56,822 nt of DNA. Origin: Clostridia bacterium. GTDB taxonomy: Bacteria > Bacillota > Clostridia > Monoglobales > Monoglobaceae. The notes under the pieces are model-generated. The model was not told where the DNA came from. It worked only from the letters and a program-made list of their open reading frames with translations, and did not search any database. The position numbers and the translations under genes are program-made. Of the stretch, positions 41,647-49,901 are shown piece by piece (the first letter of the stretch is position 1; every line of letters starts with the position of its first letter). The DNA is taken from assembly GCA_017409575.1 (NCBI GenBank), contig JAFQSM010000059.1, positions 1 through 56,822 on the forward strand, given 5' to 3'.

Positions 41647-44202
41647 TTACATAATGAAATAAAGTATTTTTGCCGCTTCGGCTTTTGTAAGTGTGTTAAG
41701 CGGCTTGATTGAGCCGTCTTCGTAGCCTTTTATTGCACCCAATGACATAAGTGTATCTATTCCGCTTGATGCCCATGTGGGAACATCGTCAATGTCGGGA
41801 GCAGAAATCGCTCTTTTAAAGAATGTGTCAGGCAGAATCCGGGCAACAATTGTTGCGGCTTCGGCACGCGTTATTGTTGCAAGCGGGTCAGCGCAACTTT
41901 CGGTTTTGGATACATATCTGCCTTTAAGGATTTCTTCTGCATACAATGCTTTAAAGCTGTCAAGTGCCCAGAATGGAATGGTATCAATGTCGCTGTATGG
42001 CAGAGTGATATTTTTATAGTTTTCGCGGTCAAGACCAAGGTGGTTTGTTATCATAACTGCAAATTCGGACCTTGTCATCGGTTTTTGAGGGTTAAACTTC
42101 AAAACGCCTTCCGTTGCATCACCGCTGATTATTTTTTGCGAATACATAAATCCGAGAAAATCCTCTGCCCAATGTCCTTGTGTATCGGCAAAAGGCGAAG
42201 GGTCAGTTTTTGCATTTGATTCGGTTGTTTTAAATGAAGTATATCCAAAAGCATTGGTTGCCAAAACTGTGATTTTGCGGCAACCTTCGGGGAGTACGCC
42301 GCGAGCAGTTTGGGATTCTTCGTCAAATTCAAAGGTTGCGGACTTCCCGTCGATTTTTACGGATATATCTTTTTCTTTGACTACTATATTATACAGATTA
42401 GAAAGTGTAATTACAAATTCGCTGTTTTGTGTAGTGATATCAATCACAGGATATGATTTTTCGTCTTCTTTGTCCGGTTTTTCAAGTGTTACCGGTATGG
42501 TAACGATTTTCTTTCCTGCCGAAACGGTAATATTGCCTGTTGCACCAAACTTGTCGGATGCTTTGAAGTTGCCGTCGGGTGTGATTTTGCCTATTTCAGC
42601 ATCGGCGTTCCACGTAAAGTTTTCGGGTGATGATATAAGTTTGTTGTATCCGCCGTAAGCATCTGCCGAAAGACTCAGCTCTGTTTCTGGAGAAATAAAC
42701 AGGGATTTAATTTGTGAGCCGTTTGACTTGTCTTTGACGATGATATCTGTGGGAGTTTCAAGACAGGTGATAACAAGTGAAGAACTGAGGTCGCCCGACT
42801 TGGCATAAACTGTTGCTGCACCGTTTTCCTTTGCTGTAAAAAGTCCTGATTTTGTAATTGTATTTTTGCTGCCGTCTTCTACAGAAAAAACTGTATCTGC
42901 CGGCACAGTTGCCGGATAAAAGCCTGAATCAGCAGCCTTTACCGAAAGCTGAGTGCTTGCACCGACGAGCAAAAAGTTTGTCTTGGGATAAATATGAAGA
43001 CTGTCTGCCTTGCCGGTCTTTTTTGCTGTGTTTGTAAAGAAAAAGAATGTTGAAACCTTGCGCTCTTTGCCGTCGGAGGGCTTGTTGGTCAACGTGGCAT
43101 TTGGGTCACCGGGCATCTGGGCAATTATAGAGGTTGAGCCTCCGCCATCAAGATTTATGGCATCTGTGCAGCCAAGTTCTTTCATCCTTTTTGCAAGGGT
43201 ACTAAGCTGAACGCCGTAACTGTGATTCGATTGTCTGCCGTCTATTGTATAAAGAAGAATCGAGCCGTCTTCCTTGATGCCTATAGCAGTACGTGGAGCT
43301 GCTCCTTTTTCAAGGTTTGGGTTAACCTCGCCGTTTATCAAAAGTCTGCCGCCGATACTGCCCATTCCTACCATAACTTCATTCCAGCGCTTGTCACCGT
43401 TGACACTGAAGTTGATGGTAACTTTTTCGCCCACAGTCAAAGTTGAGATAGGCTCAAAAAATTCTTTGGGAGCTTTTTCGTCAACAGTAATGACTATTTT
43501 GCCTTTTGGTATGGGAGCGGAGCCGGTCTGCTCATTTACAGCTTCGACTGTGGCGGTTATATGACTTCCAATTTTTATTTCGCCATCAACAGAGCCAAGC
43601 ACAACATCAATACCTTTGGTGGTGTTTTGGGTTTTATCCGAAAATTCGTCGGTCATCATATATGCCGAATATGGCTGCCGGTACTTGTTTATGTTGTATA
43701 TATTCACTTCGCTGCCGTCTTCTTTTATAAGAACCGAATTTAGCGAAAAGTAAGAGATAAAAGCTGTGCCGTCAGGCAAAATTCCGATTGCATCCTGACC
43801 TGAGGCGTCTTTGGTAAGGATTTTGCCGTCTGCAATTGCGTTGCTCATAGGCACTCCTGTCTGCAGGGAGAAAAAGTCCGCATTGCTGCCACCGATAATT
43901 TCGGTACCCAGACCCTCCAGCCGGTTTGCCTCTGCCGAGATTGAGGTTGTGCCAAAAAGCGAAGTTCCGTTTGTAATGGATGGTACAACCACACTGTTGG
44001 GGGCGTAAGTGATATAATTTTCACTTTGTTTGCCAACGCCTGACTGGTCGCTGTAAAAAACATTGTGCGAGAAGTATGTTCCTTCGCCGATTTGTGTTGT
44101 GTAGCCTGAAATTTTTGAAGAACCAAGCACCGATGCGGCTGCCTGGATTGGTGTTGTAAAAATTAAGCCTGCCAGAAAAGCGGCAAGAATTTTTTTAGTC
44201 AC
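41647..44202 (-). CDS. Secreted phosphodiester glycosidase with C-terminal SLH domains
   Basis: An 851-residue surface protein. Signal peptide (about 1-23, ILAAFLAGLIFTTPIQAAA). A phosphodiester glycosidase (NAGPA-like) domain covers about 50-385, with AINLDGGGSTS as its signature. Ig-like/bacterial adhesion-type segments follow (about 400-650). Three SLH repeats occupy about 675-851 (AEDFLGFMY, FWALDSFKAL, TWASSGIDTL), the third reaching the very C-terminus. It should be anchored to pyruvylated secondary cell-wall polymers and cleave GlcNAc-phosphodiester or related linkages (family inference). The GTG start follows AGGAAGTGAG. Confidence 0.85.
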   Translation of the reverse strand: MTKKILAAFLAGLIFTTPIQAAASVLGSSKISGYTTQIGEGTYFSHNVFYSDQSGVGKQSENYITYAPNSVVVPSITNGTSLFGTTSISAEANRLEGLGTEIIGGSNADFFSLQTGVPMSNAIADGKILTKDASGQDAIGILPDGTAFISYFSLNSVLIKEDGSEVNIYNINKYRQPYSAYMMTDEFSDKTQNTTKGIDVVLGSVDGEIKIGSHITATVEAVNEQTGSAPIPKGKIVITVDEKAPKEFFEPISTLTVGEKVTINFSVNGDKRWNEVMVGMGSIGGRLLINGEVNPNLEKGAAPRTAIGIKEDGSILLYTIDGRQSNHSYGVQLSTLAKRMKELGCTDAINLDGGGSTSIIAQMPGDPNATLTNKPSDGKERKVSTFFFFTNTAKKTGKADSLHIYPKTNFLLVGASTQLSVKAADSGFYPATVPADTVFSVEDGSKNTITKSGLFTAKENGAATVYAKSGDLSSSLVITCLETPTDIIVKDKSNGSQIKSLFISPETELSLSADAYGGYNKLISSPENFTWNADAEIGKITPDGNFKASDKFGATGNITVSAGKKIVTIPVTLEKPDKEDEKSYPVIDITTQNSEFVITLSNLYNIVVKEKDISVKIDGKSATFEFDEESQTARGVLPEGCRKITVLATNAFGYTSFKTTESNAKTDPSPFADTQGHWAEDFLGFMYSQKIISGDATEGVLKFNPQKPMTRSEFAVMITNHLGLDRENYKNITLPYSDIDTIPFWALDSFKALYAEEILKGRYVSKTESCADPLATITRAEAATIVARILPDTFFKRAISAPDIDDVPTWASSGIDTLMSLGAIKGYEDGSIKPLNTLTKAEAAKILYFIM

Positions 44203-44296
44203 AGATGCTCACTTCCTTATGTGTAAAATACCTATCTAAACATTATAACAAAAAAAATGCAAATTGTAAATAAAAAATATTGCCAATTGTCCTATA

Positions 44297-44326
44297 TTGA
44301 CAAATTACACCGAAGCGGTATATAAT
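44297..44326 (+). promoter_or_regulatory. Promoter of the FGGY kinase
   Basis: TTGACA (44297-44302), 18-bp spacer, TATAAT (44321-44326). Confidence 0.8.
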
Positions 44327-44381
44327 AGGTAGTTGTAAGGCTTTTTAAATTATTGAAACACGGATAGGTGAGGCGAAGAAT

Positions 44382-45776
44382 ATGAATTTGATGGGAATTG
44401 ATGTCGGAACTACTTCGGTAAAGGCGGCTGTTTTCAACGAAAAACTTGAAATGATCAGGTCTTCGTGCATAGATTATTTGATAGAAGCGCATGGGGATAT
44501 TGTGGAATTTGATGCAGAAAAGTATTGGGAAATTGTAGAAACCGAGCTCGAAAGCCTTGATGTACCGGTTGATGCCCTTGCAATAGATACTCAGTGCGAA
44601 ACACTTATCCTTACGGATGAAATGGGCAAACCTGTGCGAAAGGCAATTGTGTGGCTTGACAATCGTGCGACAAAAGAAGCTCAGCAAATTGAAGAGCATT
44701 TTGGCAGACAGCTTGTCTATGAGGTGACAGGTCAGCCCGAGATAACTGCAACCTGGCCTGCCTGCAAGCTTTTGTGGATTAAAAACAACGAACCTGAAAT
44801 ATGGTCTAAAACAAAAAAGATTTTCTTGCTTGAGGACTATTTGCTCTACAAGCTTACTGGAAAGTTTGTTACTGAAAAGACCCTTCAATCATCAACTATA
44901 TATTTTGATATACGAAACGCAGAGTGGTGGCAGGATATGCTGGACTTTATCGGCGTCAGCAAAGATATGCTGCCGGGTCTTTGCGACAGCGGAGTGTATG
45001 TAGGTGATTATAAGAATATAAAGATTGTAACAGGTGCCATGGATCAGGTTTCGGGTGCGATAGGTGCCGGAGTTGTGAAAAAGGGTATAGTAAGTGAAAT
45101 GACCGGAACAACCATGGTAATATTCAGCCCGACAGATAAAATCCCCGAATTTTCGGCGGACAGCATAATTCCCTGTCACTACAATTATGACGGAAAGTAT
45201 TGCCTGCTGACTTGGTCATCGACAGCCGGCATGGCGCTCAAATGGTTCAAAAATGCTCTTTGTGAGGATTTTTCGTTCCGTGACCTTGACGAACTTGCCG
45301 AAAAAGTTGCTCCCGGATGTGACGGGCTTACATTCTTGCCGTATTTGTGCGGCTCGACAATGCCCAAATATAACCCTGCTGCAAGAGGCAGCTTTACAGG
45401 ACTTACTCCCGAGCATACAAGAGCGCATTTTGTAAGAAGTATAATGGAGGCAATCTCGTGCACGCTTAAAGAAAATCTGGATTACTTGAATCCTGATGTA
45501 AGCGAAATCCGTGCTATGGGTGGCGGAGCAAACAGCCCATTGTGGTGCCAGATGAAGGCGGATATGACAAGAAAGACTCTTGTTACTCTTGAAAATGCCG
45601 AGACCGCCTGCCTTGGTGGAGCTATTCTTGCCGGAGTCGGTACAGGAGTTTTTGAATCGGTAGAAAGCGTTTTGGATATGATAAAAATCAAAAAGACATT
45701 TGCACCAAAAGATACTGACTATAGTACATCTTATCAAAACTACCTTAAAGCCGATGCGATATTGAATGTTAAATAA
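44382..45776 (+). CDS. FGGY-family carbohydrate kinase
   Basis: A 464-residue sugar kinase of two actin-like domains. Seen: phosphate-1 loop DVGTTSVKAA, the putative catalytic Asp in TGAMDQVSGAIGAG, and the adenosine motif AMGGGANSPLWCQMKAD. Length is slightly short for the family. Substrate is not assignable by eye (xylulose, fuculose, rhamnulose and others are all possible). A fuculo- or rhamnulokinase would supply the aldolase of the GRM locus, but the gene is 27 kb away and monocistronic, so this is only a suggestion. It has its own promoter and terminator. Confidence 0.88.
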   Translation: MNLMGIDVGTTSVKAAVFNEKLEMIRSSCIDYLIEAHGDIVEFDAEKYWEIVETELESLDVPVDALAIDTQCETLILTDEMGKPVRKAIVWLDNRATKEAQQIEEHFGRQLVYEVTGQPEITATWPACKLLWIKNNEPEIWSKTKKIFLLEDYLLYKLTGKFVTEKTLQSSTIYFDIRNAEWWQDMLDFIGVSKDMLPGLCDSGVYVGDYKNIKIVTGAMDQVSGAIGAGVVKKGIVSEMTGTTMVIFSPTDKIPEFSADSIIPCHYNYDGKYCLLTWSSTAGMALKWFKNALCEDFSFRDLDELAEKVAPGCDGLTFLPYLCGSTMPKYNPAARGSFTGLTPEHTRAHFVRSIMEAISCTLKENLDYLNPDVSEIRAMGGGANSPLWCQMKADMTRKTLVTLENAETACLGGAILAGVGTGVFESVESVLDMIKIKKTFAPKDTDYSTSYQNYLKADAILNVK

Positions 45777-45777
45777 T

Positions 45778-45819
45778 AAAAAACAGCACTGTTTGAAATT
45801 GAACAGTGCTGTTTTTTTG
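45778..45819 (+). terminator. Terminator after the FGGY kinase
   Basis: AAAAACAGCACTGTT pairs with AACAGTGCTGTTTTT, followed by more T. Confidence 0.93.
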
Positions 45820-45880
45820 TTGTATAACGAAAACCACGCGATAGTCGCGTGGTTCAAAAAAGGTTAACCGATGAACAAAA

Positions 45881-45941
45881 ATCCTCCAATGTGTTATAAT
45901 AAAGCCGACCTGCCAGTCGAAATAAAAACACATTGGAGGAT
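45881..45941 (+). promoter_or_regulatory. Inverted repeat that would sequester the tnpA Shine-Dalgarno
   Basis: ATCCTCCAATGTGTT (45881-45895) and AACACATTGGAGGAT (45927-45941) are perfect 15-bp reverse complements. The second arm contains the GGAGG of the tnpA start at 45949, so the mRNA hairpin would block translation, as known for IS200 elements. Confidence 0.8.
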
Positions 45942-45948
45942 TTAATCT

Positions 45949-46237
45949 ATGAAAAAAGAAAACATAGACACAAGTAGTTTAGCACACACAAAATGAGCGT
46001 TTCGGGGTTTATGGGGTATTTGAAAGGGAAAAGTGCATTGCAAATATTTCAACGTTGGGGGAATATGAAGTTTACATACCGAAATCGCGAATTTTGGTGT
46101 AAGGGATATTACGTTGATACTGCGGGGAAAAACCAAAAGCGATAAAGACATACATAGCAGAACAGTTAAAGCGAGATCAAGAAAGTGATCAGTTAAGTCT
46201 ATTTGACCCACGGGGCCCATTTATGGGTAGTAAGTAA
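45949..46237 (+). pseudogene. tnpA: Degenerate IS200-type transposase TnpA
   Basis: The first 15 codons (start ATG 45949, KKENIDTSSLAHTK) match the IS200 TnpA N-terminus. The frame then stops at a TGA (45994-45996) at a deletion junction that removes roughly 65 residues including the HUH metal-binding motif. The C-terminal half continues in another frame from 45993 (MSVSGFMGYLKGKSALQIF) and shifts again near 46140 before TYIAEQLK, DQLSLFDPRG and the stop at 46235-46237. The catalytic Tyr region remains, but the protein cannot be made. Confidence 0.85.
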
Positions 46238-46356
46238 AAGTTGCATGGCTGGCAGGCCAATAAAAAGACGCACTTGTGCGTAGCCAGTAGTGGGTAGGGC
46301 TATGCCCGAAAATGAAATACCCCCCGTTATACGGGGGGGATATTTATTTTTTGGAA

Positions 46357-46938
46357 TTAGCTAAGCTTTAAGTCGTGGACATCAAGGTTTTCGCAGTGGT
46401 AATTCTCGATATAAGACAAAATCCGGTCAATGTCTGTACTGTAAAAATACAAGTTTTTGCAATCATCACGAATAAATCTTTCTTCAACTGAAATTTTAAG
46501 AAATTCTTCAAGCTTTTTGTAATAGCCGTTTATGTCCAAAATTGCAATTGGCTTTGCATGGCGAGTAAGTTGCTTTAATGTAAGAACTTCAAAAAATTCT
46601 TCAAAAGTGCCGATTCCGCCGGGGACAATGATGAAGGCATCAGCAAGGTCTTCCATTTTTGATTTTCGCTGAGCCATAGTCTCGGTATATATAATTTCGG
46701 TGCAGTTTTCAAAGATAGCTTCGATTTCTTCGTCGCGGAAGAAACTTGGGATTACACCGGTTATAGAACCTTTTTCTTCAAAAACTCCTCTTGCGGCAGC
46801 ACCCATAAGCCCTCCGCCGCCTGCACCAAAAACAAGCGAGTGACCGCGTTTTGCCATTTCTTTTCCTAAGTTTTCAACTTTCTGAATATAAGATTCGTTT
46901 ATTTCGTTGCTTGCTGCTCCAAATACGCATATTTTCAT
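46357..46938 (-). CDS. LOG-family protein (cytokinin-riboside phosphoribohydrolase-like)
   Basis: A 193-residue Rossmann-fold protein of the LOG/TIGR00730 family. The nucleotide-binding GAGGGGLMGA (38-47), the catalytic TMAQRKSKM region (Arg91) and the signature PGGIGTFEE (106-114) are present. Family members cleave the N-glycosidic bond of nucleoside monophosphates; the physiological role in Clostridia is unclear. GAGGT precedes the ATG on the minus strand. It is monocistronic and directed toward the IS200 remnant, whose GC hairpin lies just past its stop. Confidence 0.92.
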   Translation of the reverse strand: MKICVFGAASNEINESYIQKVENLGKEMAKRGHSLVFGAGGGGLMGAAARGVFEEKGSITGVIPSFFRDEEIEAIFENCTEIIYTETMAQRKSKMEDLADAFIIVPGGIGTFEEFFEVLTLKQLTRHAKPIAILDINGYYKKLEEFLKISVEERFIRDDCKNLYFYSTDIDRILSYIENYHCENLDVHDLKLS

Positions 46939-47038
46939 AATGATAACCTCATTTAGTATATTTTAAATTATTTTAACACACAACAAAATTTTTTTCAAGT
47001 AGGATATTTTGTAGAAATTGGTAGTAAACAGAAAAAAC

Positions 47039-47076
47039 AAAAAATCAGCAGTTCAAAAATGAACTGCTGATTTTTT
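47039..47076. terminator. Strong bidirectional hairpin terminator
   Basis: AAAAAATCAGCAGTTC (47039-47054), 6-base loop, GAACTGCTGATTTTTT (47061-47076): a 16-bp perfect stem with A/T tracts on both sides. Confidence 0.85.
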
Positions 47077-47079
47077 AGC

Positions 47080-47195
47080 TGGTGCGCCTGAAGCCGGAGC
47101 TTAGGCAAAACAATCCGGTGAATTGTTTTGCAGCGGAGGGCCTCTTCTAAAGAACACGAGCCAAAGGCGATGTGTGATTTGTAGCGAGCCCCTGT
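47080..47195 (-). repeat. Structured segment ending in a copy of the tRNA-Leu 3' end
   Basis: TGGTGCGCCTGAAG (47080-47093) is identical to the first 14 bases of the minus-strand tRNA-Leu 3' end at 47244-47257. It is followed by a perfect 10-bp hairpin (GCAAAACAAT 47105-47114, ATTGTTTTGC 47122-47131). Both copies are preceded by a strong hairpin-T-tract. It looks like a decayed second tRNA unit or a repeat family attached to tRNA ends. Origin unknown. Confidence 0.55.
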
Positions 47196-47205
47196 GATGA
47201 AAAAA

Positions 47206-47242
47206 CAAAAAGCCTACAAGTGTGATCTTGTAGACTTTTTTT
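47206..47242 (-). terminator. Terminator of tRNA-Leu
   Basis: On the minus strand AAAAAGTCTACAAG pairs with CTTGTAGGCTTTTT around a 6-base loop, 2 bases past the tRNA CCA end. Confidence 0.88.
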
Positions 47243-47243
47243 A

Positions 47244-47327
47244 TGGTGCGCCTGAAGAGACTTGAACTCCCACGTCGTTGACACTAGATCCTAAGTCTAG
47301 CGCGTCTGCCAATTCCGCCACAGGCGC
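47244..47327 (-). tRNA. tRNA-Leu (anticodon UAG)
   Basis: An 84-base type-II tRNA on the minus strand, beginning GCGCCTGTGGCGGAATTGGC, with an encoded CCA. The acceptor stem GCGCCTG pairs with CAGGCGC. The T arm includes GTTCAAGTC. The anticodon loop CTTAGGA gives UAG (complement of 47291-47293), and a variable arm follows. Promoter and terminator are present. Confidence 0.96.
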
Positions 47328-47340
47328 AAACGCTTTTTAA

Positions 47341-47369
47341 AGTATATCAAAAAAATGTTGTGTTGTCAA
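47341..47369 (-). promoter_or_regulatory. Promoter of tRNA-Leu
   Basis: On the minus strand TTGACA (47369-47364), 17-bp spacer, TATACT (47346-47341), 14 bases before the tRNA 5' end. Confidence 0.88.
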
Positions 47370-47437
47370 TAAAAAAAATGAAACTTGATTGCAAACGACA
47401 AAGCTATGCAATGACATTCTCAAATGAATCTGTGCTA

Positions 47438-47466
47438 TTGACAAGACGCCGGGTTTTTGATAAAAT
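47438..47466 (+). promoter_or_regulatory. Promoter of the EpsG-like gene
   Basis: TTGACA (47438-47443), 17-bp spacer, TAAAAT (47461-47466). Confidence 0.75.
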
Positions 47467-47559
47467 ATTTCATTGATATAATGCTTGTTGCAAACATATG
47501 GATAGTGTTCAGCATTTTCGGGTTTGCAAAAAAAATAACAACAAAGTGCAGGTATAAAA

Positions 47560-48675
47560 ATGACAGTATATTATTGGTTTTATTCTATAGTAACTTCTTT
47601 AGCTGTTTTGATATATGTCAGAAAAAAAGATGTTGACAAACAGCGCAAAAAAGTTTGTATTGTCAGCTTTTTTATGTTGTTTTTGTTGTTTGCATTAAGG
47701 CATCCTTACATGGGAGTTGACTTGGGTTGGGGATATTCAGTTGGATATCTCAAATCGTTTGAAAAAATAGGTCAAATTTCCTTCCTTGAAATATTCAGAA
47801 TGAAGAACTATCTGAACTATGAAAAAGGATATATAATTTTCAACAAAATAATCAGCCTGATATCAAAAAATCAGCAGTTTTTCATAGGAAGTTGTGCCTT
47901 TGTCAGTTTGCTTCCAATTGCAATATATACATATAAACGGAGTATGATGCCGCTTCTTTCGTTATTTGTCTTTATGGGTCTTCCTGTTTTTCTTATATTT
48001 TTTTCAGGATTGAGGCAGTCTATAGCTATTGGAATAACTGTTGCATCGATGTTTTTTGTGGAGAAGAAAAAACCGATTCCCTTTATTCTAACTGTCATTT
48101 TGGCTGCAACTTTTCATAAATCGGCACTTATATTTTTGATTGCATATCCGCTATACCATACAAGGTTCAGCAACATTTGCAAAATTTTGTTGCTTTCTTT
48201 TGTGCCGGTTGTATTTGTTTTCAGAGACCTTTTGTTTAACCTGCTGAGTAAATTGTTCAGAGAAAATGCTCAAATCGGCAGCACAGGAGCGTTTTTATTG
48301 TTTTTGGTTTTTGTTTTGATATATGTTTTTCTTATTATATTTAATGATTATTGTGACAAAAACAATATTGACAACGAAAGGCAGAATGGACTGACAAATC
48401 TTTGCTATCTTGCGTGTATTGTTCAGATTTTTGGCGGTATCTACGATATTGCGATGAGAGTCGGCTATTATTTTATGATATATATGATAATTGCCATACC
48501 AAATACTATAGAAAATTTCAGACATATAAGGGTAAAATATAATTCATATTATACCATAGTAAGAATAGTGATTATGGTGTTGTTCGTAGGTTATGGTCTT
48601 TATGCAATTTATGACGATTCATGGGCACGAACAAATCCATACATATTTTTTTGGCAATTTGATTTATTTAAGTGA
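47560..48675 (+). CDS. EpsG-family polysaccharide polymerase-like membrane protein
   Basis: A 371-residue protein with about ten hydrophobic segments. The layout is that of EpsG/Wzy-like polymerases, with the conserved region after the first segments (FALRHPYMGVDLGWGY) and FFSGLRQSIAIGI. Such proteins polymerise exopolysaccharide repeat units. No glycosyltransferases or other capsule genes are adjacent, so it is an orphan. The gene is more AT-rich than its neighbours and has a weak ribosome binding site, hinting at acquisition next to the tRNA gene (inference). Confidence 0.78.
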   Translation: MTVYYWFYSIVTSLAVLIYVRKKDVDKQRKKVCIVSFFMLFLLFALRHPYMGVDLGWGYSVGYLKSFEKIGQISFLEIFRMKNYLNYEKGYIIFNKIISLISKNQQFFIGSCAFVSLLPIAIYTYKRSMMPLLSLFVFMGLPVFLIFFSGLRQSIAIGITVASMFFVEKKKPIPFILTVILAATFHKSALIFLIAYPLYHTRFSNICKILLLSFVPVVFVFRDLLFNLLSKLFRENAQIGSTGAFLLFLVFVLIYVFLIIFNDYCDKNNIDNERQNGLTNLCYLACIVQIFGGIYDIAMRVGYYFMIYMIIAIPNTIENFRHIRVKYNSYYTIVRIVIMVLFVGYGLYAIYDDSWARTNPYIFFWQFDLFK

Positions 48676-48692
48676 TAAAGAAGGAATTTTTA

Positions 48693-49268
48693 ATGAAAAG
48701 TGTGAAAGAACTTTTAAATCTCTATATGGCATTTTTCAGGATTGGTGCGTTCACCTTTGGCGGTGGATATGCGATGCTGCCTATGCTGGAAAAAGAAATT
48801 GTGGAAAAATACAAATGGGCAACAACAGAGGAACTGATGGACTACTTTGCGATAAGCCAATGTACTCCGGGTGTAATTGCAGTAAATACGGCAACATTTA
48901 TAGGTTATAAGCAGAGAGGCGTTGTTGGCGGTATAGCTGCGACATTGGGCGTTGTCACTCCGTCAATAATTATAATATCACTCCTTGCTTTGGTGCTTGG
49001 GAAAATATATGAGATGCAGGCGGTAAAACATGCCTTTGCAGGAATTGGTGTGGCTGTGTGTGCGGTGCTTGTTCAGGCAGTTGTTAAGCTTGGCAAGGCA
49101 GGCCTTGTTGACAAAATAACATGGATTATTTGTATAGTTTCGTTTGTTTTGGCATTTTTCTTTGATGATTCCACGATTGGTATAATAGTTTTGGCGGGGA
49201 TTGTTGGGATTATTTGCAAAAGACTCTCAAGAAAAAGGGCCGAAGAAAAAGAGGGAAAACAGATATGA
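48693..49268 (+). CDS. Chromate transporter family protein, first half-size subunit
   Basis: A 191-residue CHR-domain membrane protein. The motif FRIGAFTFGGGYAMLPML and CTPGVIAVNTATFIG are typical of the chromate transporter (ChrA) family. Single-domain proteins of this type occur as gene pairs that form a heterodimer. I chose ATG 48693 (after AAGAAGGA) instead of GTG 48672, which overlaps the previous stop. Physiological substrate in anaerobes is uncertain. Confidence 0.9.
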   Translation: MKSVKELLNLYMAFFRIGAFTFGGGYAMLPMLEKEIVEKYKWATTEELMDYFAISQCTPGVIAVNTATFIGYKQRGVVGGIAATLGVVTPSIIIISLLALVLGKIYEMQAVKHAFAGIGVAVCAVLVQAVVKLGKAGLVDKITWIICIVSFVLAFFFDDSTIGIIVLAGIVGIICKRLSRKRAEEKEGKQI

Positions 49269-49813
49269 CATATATTTTGATGATTTATGAAGTTTTTAAG
49301 GTAGGGCTGTTTTCTGTAGGGGGAGGGCTTGCGACCCTTCCGTTTTGGTTTGAACTTGCAAAAAAATATCCGGACTGGATTGCAGAAAAAGAAATTACAG
49401 ATATGATTGCGGTGGCGGAATCCACCCCGGGCCCGATTGGTGTCAATATGGCGACTTATGCGGGATTTCAGTCAACCGGAGTCTTGGGCGGCATTGTTGC
49501 TACACTTTCGCTTATTCTGCCAAGTATAATTGTTATATTAATAGTTGCAAAAATCTTAAAAAAGTTTAAAGACAGTGTGTTGGTAAAAGACTTGTTTTAT
49601 GGACTAAGGGCTTCGGTTGCCGGACTTATCTGTGCTTCGACTCTTAATATTCTGCTTCAGAACCTGACTGTTCAGGGCGTTCAGACTTTTTCTTTTGATT
49701 ATAAAAAAGTTATATTGTTTGCCGGAATACTTCTCGGTGTTTTAAAATTCAAAAAACACCCTCTTGTTTATATAGCATTGGGTGCTGCTTTTGGTGTTTT
49801 GTTTGGACTCTGA
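49265..49813 (+). CDS. Chromate transporter family protein, second half-size subunit
   Basis: A 182-residue CHR-domain protein with FKVGLFSVGGGLATLPFW and STPGPIGVNMATYAGF, paralogous to the upstream gene. The ATG overlaps that stop (ATGA). The two should act together as a split version of full-length ChrA. Confidence 0.9.
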   Translation: MTYILMIYEVFKVGLFSVGGGLATLPFWFELAKKYPDWIAEKEITDMIAVAESTPGPIGVNMATYAGFQSTGVLGGIVATLSLILPSIIVILIVAKILKKFKDSVLVKDLFYGLRASVAGLICASTLNILLQNLTVQGVQTFSFDYKKVILFAGILLGVLKFKKHPLVYIALGAAFGVLFGL

Positions 49814-49831
49814 AAATAATTGAAAAAATAA

Positions 49832-49860
49832 TTGTAAAAGAGTTTGATTTATGATATAAT
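49832..49860 (+). promoter_or_regulatory. Promoter of the Asp23-nusB operon
   Basis: TTGTAA (49832-49837), 17-bp spacer, TATAAT (49855-49860). Confidence 0.75.
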
Positions 49861-49901
49861 GAAACTGTATAAAAATTTCATCTGAATTTTAGGAGGATGT
49901 T

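Larger units (their letters stand above)
45831..46340 (+). mobile_element. Internally deleted IS200/IS605-family element with both end hairpins
   Basis: About 510 bp. The left end has a perfect 10-bp hairpin (AACCACGCGA TAG TCGCGTGGTT, 45832-45854). The right end has a perfect 8-bp GC hairpin (CCCCCCGT TAT ACGGGGGG, 46320-46338). Between them lies a shrunken tnpA reading frame. Subterminal palindromes at both ends and a single small Y1 transposase are the hallmark of IS200. The element cannot move by itself but keeps what a transposase in trans would recognise. The right-end hairpin may also stop transcription of the LOG gene. Confidence 0.85.
46939..47243. other. Gene-free stretch between the LOG gene and tRNA-Leu
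   Basis: This 305-base stretch holds the upstream region of the LOG gene (AT-rich, 46939-47038), a strong 16-bp hairpin (47039-47076), a structured segment that begins with a copy of the tRNA 3' end (47080-47195) and the tRNA terminator (47206-47242). No credible protein gene is seen. Confidence 0.7.

Noticed and set aside
45831..46340. CRISPR or REP array
   Set aside because: The palindromes are single and unique, with a recognisable IS200 transposase remnant between them; no regular repeat-spacer pattern occurs anywhere in the window.
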